A DNA stretch of 64,000 nucleotides from Shewanella sp. 10N.286.48.A6 (GTDB lineage: Bacteria > Pseudomonadota > Gammaproteobacteria > Enterobacterales > Shewanellaceae). This document shows positions 31,565 to 41,158 of this stretch, piece after piece. The stretch lies in the NCBI RefSeq assembly GCF_002873135.1, contig NZ_MCVI01000045.1:1-64000 (forward strand), given 5' to 3'. Position 1 is the stretch's first letter. Each line of letters opens with the position of its first letter. The notes beneath the pieces are model-generated. The model had not been told where the DNA came from, made no database searches, and saw only the letters and a program-made list of their open reading frames with translations. A program made the position numbers and the translations under genes.

Positions 31565-32527
31565 TTAGCTCTTTAAAAAATGGATAATTCTTGATTCAAG
31601 GTAAAAACGTGGCTTCCAAGGAACGCCGCCGCTGATAAAGCCAACATGGCCGCCCTTAGGGTGTAACTCGTATTCCACATGTTCTGATAATTCTACTGCC
31701 GCAGGAATGACATCATCGGTCATGAAAGGATCGTCTTGAGCATGGATAACTAAGGTCGACTTGCTGACATTTTTTAAAAAAGGCTTACCACTGGCTCTTT
31801 GGTAGTAATCATTAACGTCAGCAAAACCGTGTAAAGGAGCCGTCACTTTATCATCGAATAAATAAAAGGTGCTTAATTGCTGAATTTGCGCTTCTGTGAC
31901 GGGCATTTTCTCAACCAAATTGCTTTGCAGTACTTTGCTGTGCATTTTGGCTTGCAGTTGCTTTATTAAATGCTGCTGATAAACTTTTGAAAAGCCCTTT
32001 TCTAATTTTTTAGCACAGGCTGCGAGCCACAAAGGCGCTGAAACAATTATGGTTTTTTCTAGCAAGCTTTGCTCGCCTTGTTCACCTTGATATTTTGCCA
32101 GTACATTGCCGCCTAGGCTGTAGCCGACGGCATACAGTGGTGATTCTGGGTACTGCTGATGTAACTGAGTTAGGGTAAAGTGAATATCTTCGGTGTCGCC
32201 ACTATGGTAACTTCTGGCTAACCGATTTGGCTCGCCTGAGCAACTACGGTGATGATGGACAACAGCGCATAAGCCATGGTTTTGGGCGGTTTGTAGCATA
32301 CGCCTGACGTAGTGTGATTCACTACTGCCTTCAAGTCCATGGAGGATCACTAAAATTGGCTGGCCATTTTGCGGCTTGCCTAACCAATCCAAATCAATAA
32401 AATCACCGTCAGTCAGCTCTTGGCGCTGTCTGTGGGTGTCTGGTTTGGCCACCTTAAATAAAACAGGTAAAATCGTTTGAATATGAGGACTTACTGCCCA
32501 CCATGGTGGAGTGAAAATCTTTTTCAT
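31565..32527 (-). CDS. yheT: Alpha/beta hydrolase YheT
   Basis: 320 residues. Oxyanion-hole segment ILHGLEGSSES, nucleophile elbow GYSLGGNV, acid in HAQDDPFM and histidine in GGHVGF give a complete triad. The family is the UPF0017/YheT esterases of unknown substrate. It forms an operon with yheU and probably prkB. The gene is divergent from the Tat-signal protein at 32626. Confidence 0.92.
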   Translation of the reverse strand: MKKIFTPPWWAVSPHIQTILPVLFKVAKPDTHRQRQELTDGDFIDLDWLGKPQNGQPILVILHGLEGSSESHYVRRMLQTAQNHGLCAVVHHHRSCSGEPNRLARSYHSGDTEDIHFTLTQLHQQYPESPLYAVGYSLGGNVLAKYQGEQGEQSLLEKTIIVSAPLWLAACAKKLEKGFSKVYQQHLIKQLQAKMHSKVLQSNLVEKMPVTEAQIQQLSTFYLFDDKVTAPLHGFADVNDYYQRASGKPFLKNVSKSTLVIHAQDDPFMTDDVIPAAVELSEHVEYELHPKGGHVGFISGGVPWKPRFYLESRIIHFLKS

Positions 32528-32625
32528 AAGGGTATGTATAGTGCAATAGTTTGTGAATGTTCAAACGTATGTTTAAATGTTGTTAGCGACCACTTTATCA
32601 CAGATGTTTGCAGCAAGGGATAACT

Positions 32626-33126
32626 ATGAAACGAAGAACCTTTTTGGCTGGCGCCTTTACCGGTACCGCTGCGCTGGCCTTGGGTGTGAGTTTATACACC
32701 CCAGACATTACCGATCATCCTGATGAAAATCATCGTTTACTTTTTAATGTGCTAATCCCTATTTTTATGGATGGCACTTTGCCAGAAGTTGCTAATTATC
32801 GCGAAGCCTTTATTAATCGTACCATAGTCGCGATTAATCAAACCATCAGTGTGCTGCCTGATGATCAAAAAAGCGAGATTAATCAGCTATTAAATCTACT
32901 TGAGAGCCGGATGGGTTTATTGCTGCTAACGAGTAGCCTGACGCCATTGATGCTTCGCTCTGCTGATGAGTTAGTGTTGATGCTAGAAGAGTGGCGCCAT
33001 CATTTTCTGCAAATGCTGCAAACTGCCTATCTTGGCTTACGGGAATTAGTGCTATCCAGTTATTATGCCTGCCCAGAGCATTGGGGACGGTTACATTACG
33101 CTAAACCCACTTTTTTGACAGTCTAA
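32626..33126 (+). CDS. Tat-exported small subunit of a GMC dehydrogenase
   Basis: 166 residues. A twin-arginine signal (KRRTFLAGAFTGTAALALG) starts at residue 2. The mature part is helical and resembles subunit 3 of membrane gluconate/sorbitol-type dehydrogenases, which helps export of the flavoprotein. The start at 32626 is set by AAGGGA 5 nt upstream. The GMC gene follows 35 bp later on the same strand. The pair is absent from the equivalent yhe cluster of E. coli. Confidence 0.7.
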   Translation: MKRRTFLAGAFTGTAALALGVSLYTPDITDHPDENHRLLFNVLIPIFMDGTLPEVANYREAFINRTIVAINQTISVLPDDQKSEINQLLNLLESRMGLLLLTSSLTPLMLRSADELVLMLEEWRHHFLQMLQTAYLGLRELVLSSYYACPEHWGRLHYAKPTFLTV

Positions 33127-33161
33127 TTTTCTTTGATGTAAACCGTGTTTAGGAGTGAGAC

Positions 33162-34757
33162 GTGGCCGCTAATATTATTGACCCCATTACAGAAGGTTTA
33201 AAAGCCGGCTGGCAACATATTGATGCGAGTAAACTTGAAAACGATCAGCATTTTGAAGCAGACGTAGTGATTGTCGGCACGGGCGCGGGGGGCGGAACGG
33301 CAGCTGAAATCCTCACTCAAGCGGGTCTTAAGGTCATCATGGTTGAAGCTGGACCACTTAAATCGTCCAGTGATTTTAATATGGAAGAGCGCCGTGCTTA
33401 CCCTGATCTATATCAGCAAGCAGCAGCGATGAAAACCGCTGACAAAGGTATTGGTATTTTTCAAGGTCGCAGTGTGGGCGGCTCAACGACGGTTAATTGG
33501 ACCACCTCAATTCGTACACCTGAGCAAGCCTTAGCATTTTGGGCCCAAGAAAAGTCAGTTAAAGGCCTATCGTCAGAAAGCTTATTGCCATGGTTTGAAA
33601 AAATGGAAACGCGGCTAAATATCAGCGAGTGGCAATTTCAACCTAACCGTAATAATGCGGCCTTAAAAGAAGGCTGTGAAAAACTCGGTTGGGAATATAC
33701 GGTGATCAAACGTAATGTTAAAGGTTGCTGGAATACAGGTTATTGCGGTATGGGGTGCCCGGTCAACGCTAAGCAGTCTATGCTGGTCACCACCATACCG
33801 AGTGCCTTAGAGCAAGGCGCTCAGTTAATATCAAACGCTAAAATTACTGATCTACAGCATAAAGCCGATAAAGTGACTGGTTTAACCGCCAGAGCGCCTC
33901 TTGCTTCAGGCCATGGCGCGACTCTGACTTTTAAGGCGAAGCACTATATTCTTAGTGCGGGTGCTCTTCATACGCCGACGATTTTAATGCGTGCTAATAC
34001 CCCAGATCCTTATCAGCTTTTAGGTAAAACTTTTCTTCATCCTACTTTGTTATCAGGCAGCATTTTTGATAAGCAAATTGATGGCCATAGCGGCGCGCCG
34101 CAATCGATATATTCCGATGAATTTGTATGGCGTGATGGCGCTGCTGGAGAGCTGGGTTATAAATTAGAAGTGCCCCCGATCCATCCAGTATTAATCGCAT
34201 CAAAAACCATTGGTTATGGTCGTAGTCATGCCGAGTTAATGACCCAGTTTAACAATTTACAGGTGATGATTGCCTTAGTGCGTGATGGCTATTCGGCTCA
34301 GTCTCCAGGTGGGCAAGTACGCTTAACTGATACCGGCTTTGCGTTAGATTATCCGCTACAAAAACCTTTTTGGGATGCGGCGAGAAGGGCGTTTGCCACT
34401 ATGGCAGAGCTGCAATTTGCTGCAGGTGCTAATGCCGTGTTGCCCATTAATGATGGTGTTGGCAAGCAGCTTAACTGGCAACAAGCCAAGCAAACCATTG
34501 CTACTATGGATATTGGTTTATTAAAAACCATTGTAGCCTCTGCCCATGTAATGGGCGGTTGCGCTATGGGAGAAGATAAAACCCTATCGATGGTCAATAG
34601 TGAGGGGAGCTCCCATTATTTTGAAAACTTGTCAGTTATGGATGGCTCCATGTTTCCAACTAGTTTAGGTGCTAATCCGCAGCTATCGATTTACGCGATT
34701 GTGGCCCGAAATGCGACCTTATTGGCAGAGCGTTTAAAGCCGTCAGTTAAGGTTTAA
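33162..34757 (+). CDS. GMC-family flavin oxidoreductase
   Basis: 531 residues. The FAD-binding motif VVIVGTGAGGGTAAE lies at about residues 35-49, with SVGGSTTVNW near 105 and C-terminal HVMGGCAMG plus the NPQLSIYAIVARNA tail typical of GMC enzymes. A cysteine-rich loop (KGCWNTGYCGMGCP) recalls the cluster-binding region of membrane-bound gluconate/sorbitol dehydrogenase-type large subunits. The start is GTG with AGGAG 6 nt upstream. It has no signal of its own, consistent with piggy-back Tat export by its partner. No cytochrome subunit is adjacent. Confidence 0.85.
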   Translation: MAANIIDPITEGLKAGWQHIDASKLENDQHFEADVVIVGTGAGGGTAAEILTQAGLKVIMVEAGPLKSSSDFNMEERRAYPDLYQQAAAMKTADKGIGIFQGRSVGGSTTVNWTTSIRTPEQALAFWAQEKSVKGLSSESLLPWFEKMETRLNISEWQFQPNRNNAALKEGCEKLGWEYTVIKRNVKGCWNTGYCGMGCPVNAKQSMLVTTIPSALEQGAQLISNAKITDLQHKADKVTGLTARAPLASGHGATLTFKAKHYILSAGALHTPTILMRANTPDPYQLLGKTFLHPTLLSGSIFDKQIDGHSGAPQSIYSDEFVWRDGAAGELGYKLEVPPIHPVLIASKTIGYGRSHAELMTQFNNLQVMIALVRDGYSAQSPGGQVRLTDTGFALDYPLQKPFWDAARRAFATMAELQFAAGANAVLPINDGVGKQLNWQQAKQTIATMDIGLLKTIVASAHVMGGCAMGEDKTLSMVNSEGSSHYFENLSVMDGSMFPTSLGANPQLSIYAIVARNATLLAERLKPSVKV

Positions 34758-34788
34758 TGCTATGTGATTTTGTTAGTCTGCAGCGGTA

Positions 34789-35238
34789 TTAAATTGCGTG
34801 TAAATTTTTAAAATCATCATGGTTAATCCCGAATAATGATAAGTAGTTATCGGTATTTTCATTTGCGCAATGCTGATTCGCTTTAATCTCTGGGGTAACA
34901 GTGTTGAGTTTTGTTAGTAGCATTTGCTGGGATTTACGTTCCAGCATTAACTCAATGTCGAGCATCTGCTGATATTCATTAGCTTTAATATGCTCTTTCG
35001 CTAAACGGCGCAAGGTGCGATAAGGGTTAACGACCTTGGTGTCCCAATCGTTTATGGTAGCCGCTAACGCTTGCCATTGGACTAAGGGCAGTAGATAGCC
35101 TTTTTTATCAAGGTATTGCGCCAGTAGCAGCATGTTAACATTCACTTGGTAAGCATCCTGAAGGCTGATGTAGCGCTTAGGTTCAATAGCGTATTGGCTT
35201 TCACATTCTCGCCATAGTAATGAATTAAACTGCTGCAC
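34789..35238 (-). CDS. DUF2390 (TIGR02444) family protein
   Basis: 149 residues, cytoplasmic, helical. The segment LQDAYQVNVNMLLLAQYL and a later NDWDTKVVNPYRTLRR match the small family usually found next to yheS in gammaproteobacteria. It lies 31 bp downstream of yheS on the same strand, so they are probably one operon. Function unknown. Confidence 0.8.
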   Translation of the reverse strand: MQQFNSLLWRECESQYAIEPKRYISLQDAYQVNVNMLLLAQYLDKKGYLLPLVQWQALAATINDWDTKVVNPYRTLRRLAKEHIKANEYQQMLDIELMLERKSQQMLLTKLNTVTPEIKANQHCANENTDNYLSLFGINHDDFKNLHAI

Positions 35239-35269
35239 TGATCCTATCCCTTGTTATCTGCATTATGAA

Positions 35270-37180
35270 TTAACCGATACCAAACTCTTGTTCGATGATT
35301 TCAATTTCTTCTTGTAGCTCAAACCAGTTCATTTCACTTTCGTCCATTGATTGGGTGAGCGTGGTTCTTTCATTGAGTACTTTGGTCATTTTAGCTTTAT
35401 TTTCAGCTTCATAAAGTGAACCATCAGCTAACTCTATTTCTAATTCTGCTAATCTGGCAGTGATTTTTTGTTGCTCAGTTTCTAACTTTATTTGTTTTTT
35501 ACGCAGTGGCGATACTTTTTGTCTTAGCTCTGCTTCAATGCGTTTTTGCTGCTTTTTATCAATACTTGGAGTTGCCGAGCTATCTTTACTGCTATTGGAC
35601 TGAGCCGCTTTAGCCGCATCTAATAACCATTGATGATAGTCATCTAAATCACCTTGGAATGGTTTAACAGCGCCTTGGTCTACTAAGTAGTAATCGCTAC
35701 AGCTTAAACGTAAAAGATGTCGATCATGTGACACAATCACCATCGCACCTTCAAATGTTTGCAGCGCCATGGTCAATGCGTGACGCATTTCTAAATCCAA
35801 GTGGTTGGTGGGCTCATCGAGTAACAGTACGTTAGGACGCTGCCAAACTAATAGCGCCAACACTAAGCGCGCTTTTTCGCCACCAGAGAACGGTCTAACG
35901 GGGGCAAGTGCCATATCGCCATTAAAACCAAAACCGCCGAGAAAGTTTCTAAGTTCTAGCTCTTTTGCGTTAGGCGCTAATCGCACCATGTGCTGTAACG
36001 GGGTATCATCAAGACTTAAAAATTCAATTTGATGCTGAGCAAAATAACCAATATTCATTCCTGGATTAGGTTGGTATCTACCCGTTTTGGGTTGTAATTG
36101 ACCCGATAGCAACTTAATTAAGGTTGATTTACCCGCGCCATTTCGGCCCAGCAAGCCAATACGTGCACCTGGTACTAAGTTAAGCTCCACTTCGCTAAGG
36201 ATGGTTTTATCATCATAGCCAATAGAGACTTTCTCCATAGTCACTAATGGGTTAGGCAAGGCTTCAGGCTCACGAAATGCCATGTGAAATGGGCTGTCTG
36301 CATGGGATGGCAGTAAGTTAGCCATTTTCTCCAGCGCTTTTAAGCGGCTTTGGGCTTGTTTAGCTTTACTGGCTTTGTAGCGGAAGCGGTCAACAAAGCT
36401 CTGCATATGTGCCCGTTCTTTTTGTTGACGCTCATAGGCCACTTGCTGCTGCGCCATACGTTCGGCGCGGATCCGCTCAAAGGAGCTGTAGTTGCCTTTG
36501 TAGTAATTAAGCTTAGTATGTTCAACGTGAACAATTTCATCCACGATACCATCAATAAAATCGCGGTCATGGCTGATTAAGATCAGGGTACCTTGATAGG
36601 CCTTAATCCAGCCTTCTAGCCAGTACATGGTGTCTAAATCTAAATGGTTGGTGGGCTCATCCAGCAGCAGTAAGTCTGAGCGGCACAACAGTGCTTGAGC
36701 AAGGTTGAGTCGCATTCGCCAACCACCTGAAAAGCTCTTTACAGGATTGCTTTGCTCCGCTTCGCTAAAGCCTAGGCCTGCCAACAATGAGCCGGCGCGA
36801 GATTTAATCGCATAGCCGCCAATCGCATCAATTTTACCGTGGATGAGGGCAATTTTATGGCCGTCATCTTCATCTTGAGCTTTGTTTAATTGAACTTCAA
36901 GCTCTCGAAATTCACTATCACCATCAAGCACATATTCCAGTGCAGACACCTCTAGCGCAGGCGTTTCTTGGGCTACAGTGGCTATTTGCCAACCAGCAGG
37001 AAGGCTAAACTCACCCTTGTCAAGTTGTAACTGCCCCAAAATCAACGCTAAAAGGGTTGATTTTCCGGTTCCATTGGCCCCGACCAGTCCCACTTTATGG
37101 CCCGGGTAAACGGTAAGGTTGGCATCATCGAGTAAGGTTTTAGTTCCGCGAATGAGCTGAGCTTGGCTGATGTTGATCAT
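35270..37180 (-). CDS. yheS: ABC-F ATPase YheS
   Basis: 636 residues, the same length as E. coli YheS. Two ABC domains are present: Walker A GANGTGKST and GRNGAGKST, signatures SGGWRMR and SGGEKAR, and twice LLLDEPTNHLDL. The interdomain linker is the ABC-F arm (about residues 240-300), and a charged coiled coil ends the protein (about 540-630). ABC-F proteins act on ribosomes and have no membrane part. The ATG at 37180 (MINISQAQLIRG) gives the family N-terminus; a longer frame to 37291 adds unrelated residues. Confidence 0.94.
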   Translation of the reverse strand: MINISQAQLIRGTKTLLDDANLTVYPGHKVGLVGANGTGKSTLLALILGQLQLDKGEFSLPAGWQIATVAQETPALEVSALEYVLDGDSEFRELEVQLNKAQDEDDGHKIALIHGKIDAIGGYAIKSRAGSLLAGLGFSEAEQSNPVKSFSGGWRMRLNLAQALLCRSDLLLLDEPTNHLDLDTMYWLEGWIKAYQGTLILISHDRDFIDGIVDEIVHVEHTKLNYYKGNYSSFERIRAERMAQQQVAYERQQKERAHMQSFVDRFRYKASKAKQAQSRLKALEKMANLLPSHADSPFHMAFREPEALPNPLVTMEKVSIGYDDKTILSEVELNLVPGARIGLLGRNGAGKSTLIKLLSGQLQPKTGRYQPNPGMNIGYFAQHQIEFLSLDDTPLQHMVRLAPNAKELELRNFLGGFGFNGDMALAPVRPFSGGEKARLVLALLVWQRPNVLLLDEPTNHLDLEMRHALTMALQTFEGAMVIVSHDRHLLRLSCSDYYLVDQGAVKPFQGDLDDYHQWLLDAAKAAQSNSSKDSSATPSIDKKQQKRIEAELRQKVSPLRKKQIKLETEQQKITARLAELEIELADGSLYEAENKAKMTKVLNERTTLTQSMDESEMNWFELQEEIEIIEQEFGIG

Positions 37181-37344
37181 GAATAGCAACTTGATTGGAG
37201 TGAATACGTAAAGTGCAGTGATAATAACGTATCCCAATGCTGAATGACATTTTATTTCTGTGAAATAGTGAGACGCTTTGGCTGAAATCATGGCAAAATA
37301 GCGTCACAGGAATTGCACAATTACATTAGAAAAATAACAACATT

Positions 37345-37542
37345 ATGCCAAAAATTAAAAAGCGCTTCGTTGCAGGAGCAAAATGTCCTAAATGTCACGC
37401 CCAAGACAGTATCGTATTATTCAAAGAAAATGGTATTGAAACTGTGGAATGTACTGATTGTGATTACCGAGAGCAACAAACGGAAGCTAAAGTGGCTGAA
37501 AAAGCCAATGGCAATATGATCGGAGTATTTAAGCCTGATTAG
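37345..37542 (+). CDS. yheV: Zinc-ribbon protein YheV
   Basis: 65 residues. It starts KKRFVAGAKCPKC and has a second pair CTDC, a zinc ribbon, with the conserved end MIGVFKPD. E. coli YheV has the same layout and sits next to yheS, here in divergent orientation. Function unknown. Confidence 0.93.
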   Translation: MPKIKKRFVAGAKCPKCHAQDSIVLFKENGIETVECTDCDYREQQTEAKVAEKANGNMIGVFKPD

Positions 37543-37666
37543 CGGCTGGAGTAACTGGCTTTGCTTCTCAAGAATATTGAGTTTGGCCTAGTGTTTAAGT
37601 TGATACTGGCTGTTTAAGTTGAGGCTAGCTGGTGAGGTCGATAATCAGTACTTAGCTAAAATGAAA

Positions 37667-37691
37667 GCGACTAAAAATCACTTTTAGTCGC
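37667..37691 (-). terminator. Hairpin after the DUF4124 gene
   Basis: Perfect 10-bp stem gcgactaaaa / ttttagtcgc with a 5-nt loop. On the minus strand it is followed by a T-rich tract (tttcatttt). Confidence 0.6.
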
Positions 37692-37693
37692 GG

Positions 37694-38230
37694 CTAGCCT
37701 TCTTTTTGTGTCAGTGATGTTGGCGCATCACTTTCTTCGATGATTTTCTTTTTATGATCAGTTAATACGATGATAACTTGACGATTATTGCTCATAAGCT
37801 CGTCAAAGCGTGAATTGATTTCTTTCAAATCTTTAATGTAATCAGGGTCATCTTTTTCTTTTTTATGCCAATAGCGATTACGATCAAGTTTTTGGATTTC
37901 ACTGGCGCGCAGAATTTCGAAGTAGCTGTTTTCTTGCTTCAATCGATACACTTCACTATCAAGCAGCTGAATTAACTTCTCTTTTGAAATGGTTTTTTTC
38001 TTCAGTAGGGCTTTGAGCGGGTCTTCTTTAAGGACAACTTTATCAGAGTCGATTTCGGTAGTGATCCCTAATTGAAATTCGATTTTGTGCTGACGATACT
38101 CTTTCGGGCAGACAGTTTGACTAAAGACGACGCGTTCATCTTTCATGCACTTATAAATGCCATTGGCTGATGCGATAGGGCTTGCAATCAACGCTAGCAA
38201 AATGAATGTTTGTAATAGTCTACTTGGCAT
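37694..38230 (-). CDS. Secreted DUF4124-like protein with helical tail
   Basis: 178 residues from the ATG at 38230, which begins a clear Sec signal peptide (LLQTFILLALIASPIASA). A short DUF4124-like segment follows (NGIYKCMKDERVVFSQTVCP, two cysteines likely disulfide-bonded in the periplasm). The rest is charged and helical. AAGGAT lies 10 nt upstream. An upstream in-frame start at 38269 would hide the signal. Function unknown. Confidence 0.75.
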   Translation of the reverse strand: MPSRLLQTFILLALIASPIASANGIYKCMKDERVVFSQTVCPKEYRQHKIEFQLGITTEIDSDKVVLKEDPLKALLKKKTISKEKLIQLLDSEVYRLKQENSYFEILRASEIQKLDRNRYWHKKEKDDPDYIKDLKEINSRFDELMSNNRQVIIVLTDHKKKIIEESDAPTSLTQKEG

Positions 38231-38860
38231 GCGGCCACAGATCCTTTTGTCTAACCGATATCGTATCAACTTAGGTGTTGGGTTTATATCAGAAGGTTAC
38301 CGCTTGGAGGCTCAATATCCATTGAGTTCCGCTGGTTGTTAATTATTATAGTCGGTTATTGCTGTAATGCTTTAGCATACTTTTTAACTATGGCTTAATT
38401 TTGGTGAGAATGCCAGTTTTTTGACGCTGGTTTTATAATGTAATAGTAAAAAATCACTATAAATTTGTAATACTTAGTGGACAGTGGGTTAAGTCTTACA
38501 CTGTCAATGGCGAATGGCTTAACGACTAAAAGTAAGGTTATTGATTCGGTGAGGTTTTCGCCAAAATTCAGTAATAAGTATTACTAAGTGATGATATGTT
38601 TCTGATTTAGCAATTACGATCGTAAGGCTTAGTGAATCCTCTTCTAAGTATTACTATCGAACAAGCCAACTAGTGAATGACTTAACGGCTAAAACTCAGG
38701 TTGTCGATTAGGCGAATATTGGCTAAAAAGGGCAGTAAAGCGAATTTCAAAATAACTATCTATTTGGATTAAAAATCATAATCATAATCAGAGTCAGCAA
38801 TTAGACTAGTAAGACTTAGTGAATTCTCTTCTAAGTCTTACTAACGAACAAGCCAATGGT
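38231..38860. repeat. Intergenic region with degenerate copies of the panC 3' end
   Basis: 630 bp without a supportable gene. Text resembling the last 40-45 bp of panC (ttaacgactaaaag...tgtcgattaggcga) recurs at about 38519-38560 and 38682-38727, besides the real one at 38861. The spacing between copies is about 163 and 179 bp. Each copy is preceded by a hairpin-like element: cttag-N-ctaag around 38470-38500, 38627-38650 and 38814-38840 (the last a perfect 9-bp aagacttag/ctaagtctt). Copies 2 and 3 also share the flanking ag-caatta, cttctaagt and cgaacaagcca segments. Confidence 0.75.
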
Positions 38861-39709
38861 TTAACGACTAAAAGTTAGATTGTCGATTAGGCGAGTATTG
38901 CCCAGATAGGCCGCGACAAGTATAACAAAATGGTTATCTTCAGCTGTCACTGGGGCTAAAGTCGCTGCGTTTCTTACCGCTAAAAAGTCCATTTTAAAAC
39001 CTGTATCAATGAGCTGTTGTTTAGCTACTTCAATGGCTAGCTCAATGGTTTCTCCAGCGGTCACTTGATCGGCAACATAATCCATTACCTTCTTTATGCT
39101 TGTGGCTTGGATTTTTTGCTGGGCAGATAAATAGCCATTTCTAGAGCTCATAGCGAGCCCTGATGCTTCTCGAACAGTGTCGATGCCGATGATGTCGATA
39201 GGCAGAGATAAGTCTTCAACCATGGCGGTGATGACCATCAACTGTTGATAATCTTTACGACCAAATAGGGCGATATCCGCTTGAACAATATTAAATAGTT
39301 TACAAACTATGGTTGCCACACCGCGGAAGTGTCCGGGACGACTGGCGCCGCAAAACTCTTCGCCTATTTTAGGTACTTCAACAAAGGTCTGATTCTCTAA
39401 GCCTTTAGGGTAAATAATCTCTGGTGTCGGTGTGAATAGTAGCTCTGCACCCGCATTAATCAGTGCATTCTGATCATCTGCTAGGGTGCGCGGGTAAGCT
39501 GCTAAATCTTCATGTTGTCCAAACTGCATTGGATTAACAAAAATAGACACCACCACATGATCGGCTCTTTTAAGCGCTTCAGTAACTAATCTAATGTGAC
39601 CTTGGTGTAAATTGCCCATGGTTGGCACAAACGCAACGGTTTCACCTTGCATATGCCATTGCTTTACTTGCTTTCTAATCTCAGCAATATTCGCGGTGGT
39701 GATCATCAT
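38861..39709 (-). CDS. panC: Pantothenate synthetase PanC
   Basis: 282 residues. [16 protein letters not shown] carries the HIGH-like ATP motif, and [25 protein letters not shown] and [10 protein letters not shown] match the pantoate and ATP sites. It joins pantoate to beta-alanine. panB is 55 bp upstream, as in E. coli. Its 3' end appears to have been duplicated into the following intergenic region. Confidence 0.97.
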   Translation of the reverse strand: MMITTANIAEIRKQVKQWHMQGETVAFVPTMGNLHQGHIRLVTEALKRADHVVVSIFVNPMQFGQHEDLAAYPRTLADDQNALINAGAELLFTPTPEIIYPKGLENQTFVEVPKIGEEFCGASRPGHFRGVATIVCKLFNIVQADIALFGRKDYQQLMVITAMVEDLSLPIDIIGIDTVREASGLAMSSRNGYLSAQQKIQATSIKKVMDYVADQVTAGETIELAIEVAKQQLIDTGFKMDFLAVRNAATLAPVTAEDNHFVILVAAYLGNTRLIDNLTFSR

Positions 39710-39764
39710 TTTTACCTAAACTATTTATCCAAAATATCTATCGATTTAATTAATTGGTTCACTA

Positions 39765-40559
39765 TTAATTAAATGAGTGTTCATCAGCAGGGAAACTGCC
39801 ATTGGCAACTTCTTCGATATAGGCTCTTACTGCCGCGCGTATTTCGCCAGTTTGCTTGAGGTAGTTTTTAGAAAACTTTGGAATGTAACCACTGGATATC
39901 CCCAGTACATCATGCATGACCAAAATTTGGCCATCAGTATCAGGACCTGCACCAATACCAATTACCGGTATGGTAAGCGCTTCAGAGATTTTTTTCGCGA
40001 GTGCAGTTGGAATGCATTCAACTACTAATAATTGCGCGCCAGCGGCTTCTAAAGCTTTGGCATCATCAATCATACGTTGGGCTTTATCTTCTTCTCGGCC
40101 CTGAATTTTAAAGCCACCAAATACGTGTACTGATTGCGGAGTTAACCCAAGGTGAGCACAGACAGGAATACCGCGTTCAGTGAGCATTTTAACGCTTTCA
40201 AGTAGCCATTCACCACCTTCCATTTTTACCATGGTTGCACCTGCTTGCATTAGGGTGCTGGCATTGCGCATGGTTTGTTCCGGTGTGGCGTAACTCATAA
40301 AAGGCATATCTGCGATAAGTAGGGCGCGTTTACAACCGCGGCTGACGCTGGCGGTGTGATAAGCAATGTCATCAACGGTCACAGGTAAGGTGTCATTGTG
40401 GCCTTGGAGCACCATGCCTAAGGAGTCGCCAACAAGAAGCACATCGACACCTTCGCTATCAAATGCGCCGGCAAAGCTGGCATCATAAGCGGTAAGGGCG
40501 GTAAATTTTTTACCTTCTTGTTTGAATTTTATCAGGGTTGAGCTAGTGACTTTTGACAT
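39765..40559 (-). CDS. panB: Ketopantoate hydroxymethyltransferase PanB
   Basis: 264 residues from the ATG at 40559, equal to the E. coli length. [28 protein letters not shown] and the [20 protein letters not shown] region are diagnostic. It transfers a hydroxymethyl group from methylene-THF to 2-oxoisovalerate. The upstream in-frame start at 40616 adds unconserved residues. folK ends 66 bp upstream. Confidence 0.97.
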   Translation of the reverse strand: MSKVTSSTLIKFKQEGKKFTALTAYDASFAGAFDSEGVDVLLVGDSLGMVLQGHNDTLPVTVDDIAYHTASVSRGCKRALLIADMPFMSYATPEQTMRNASTLMQAGATMVKMEGGEWLLESVKMLTERGIPVCAHLGLTPQSVHVFGGFKIQGREEDKAQRMIDDAKALEAAGAQLLVVECIPTALAKKISEALTIPVIGIGAGPDTDGQILVMHDVLGISSGYIPKFSKNYLKQTGEIRAAVRAYIEEVANGSFPADEHSFN

Positions 40560-40625
40560 AATAAACTCTGCAAAGAAATCATATTCAAATAATGGAAATA
40601 CACTCTGAGCTACCATTACAATGGG

Positions 40626-41156
40626 TTAAATTTGAATTAACTCAGCTCGCATTTCAATGGTAATAAGGTGTTGTAATTTAGTGTTACATGGTAGCACTAA
40701 ATCGGCAGCAATATCTGCCAGTGGTATTAGCACAAAACTGCGTTGTTTCATGCCGTAATGGGGGACTGTTAATCTCGGTAAATCAACCATTAGCTCGCCA
40801 TATAATAAAATATCGAGATCTAATGTTCTTGGTCCCCAGCGCAAATCTCTCACTCTACCTTGCCCATTCTCAATGGCCTGAAGGGCATCAAGTAAATCGA
40901 TAGGGCTAAGAGTGGTGCTAAAGCTAACTACGGCATTGACATAGTCAGGTTGCTTTACATCGCCCATTGGTCGTGAGCGATAATAATGAGAGACCTTTAT
41001 ATGATGATCTTGCCCTAAGCTTTTTATTGCAGTAACTGCATTATCTAATTGCTGCTCTGGGTTTTCAAGGTTAGCGCCAAGGGCAACAAATACCCTTGTT
41101 GCCTTTTCAGCGGCTTTGGTCGCCCTAGTGTGAACCTTAAGTGGTTTATGACTCAT
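40626..41156 (-). CDS. folK: HPPK, 6-hydroxymethyl-dihydropterin pyrophosphokinase
   Basis: 176 residues. VFVALGANLENPEQQLDNAV, SHYYRSRPMG and the signature RWGPRTLDLDILLYG are clear. It makes the activated pterin for folate. An N-terminal extension of about 20 residues precedes the core. It begins 2 bp after the pcnB stop, so the pair is coupled as in E. coli. Confidence 0.95.
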   Translation of the reverse strand: MSHKPLKVHTRATKAAEKATRVFVALGANLENPEQQLDNAVTAIKSLGQDHHIKVSHYYRSRPMGDVKQPDYVNAVVSFSTTLSPIDLLDALQAIENGQGRVRDLRWGPRTLDLDILLYGELMVDLPRLTVPHYGMKQRSFVLIPLADIAADLVLPCNTKLQHLITIEMRAELIQI

Positions 41157-41158
41157 TG

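Noticed and set aside
35270..37291. yheS starting at 37291
   Set aside because: The first 37 residues are unlike any ABC-F start; MINISQAQL at 37180 gives the normal length.
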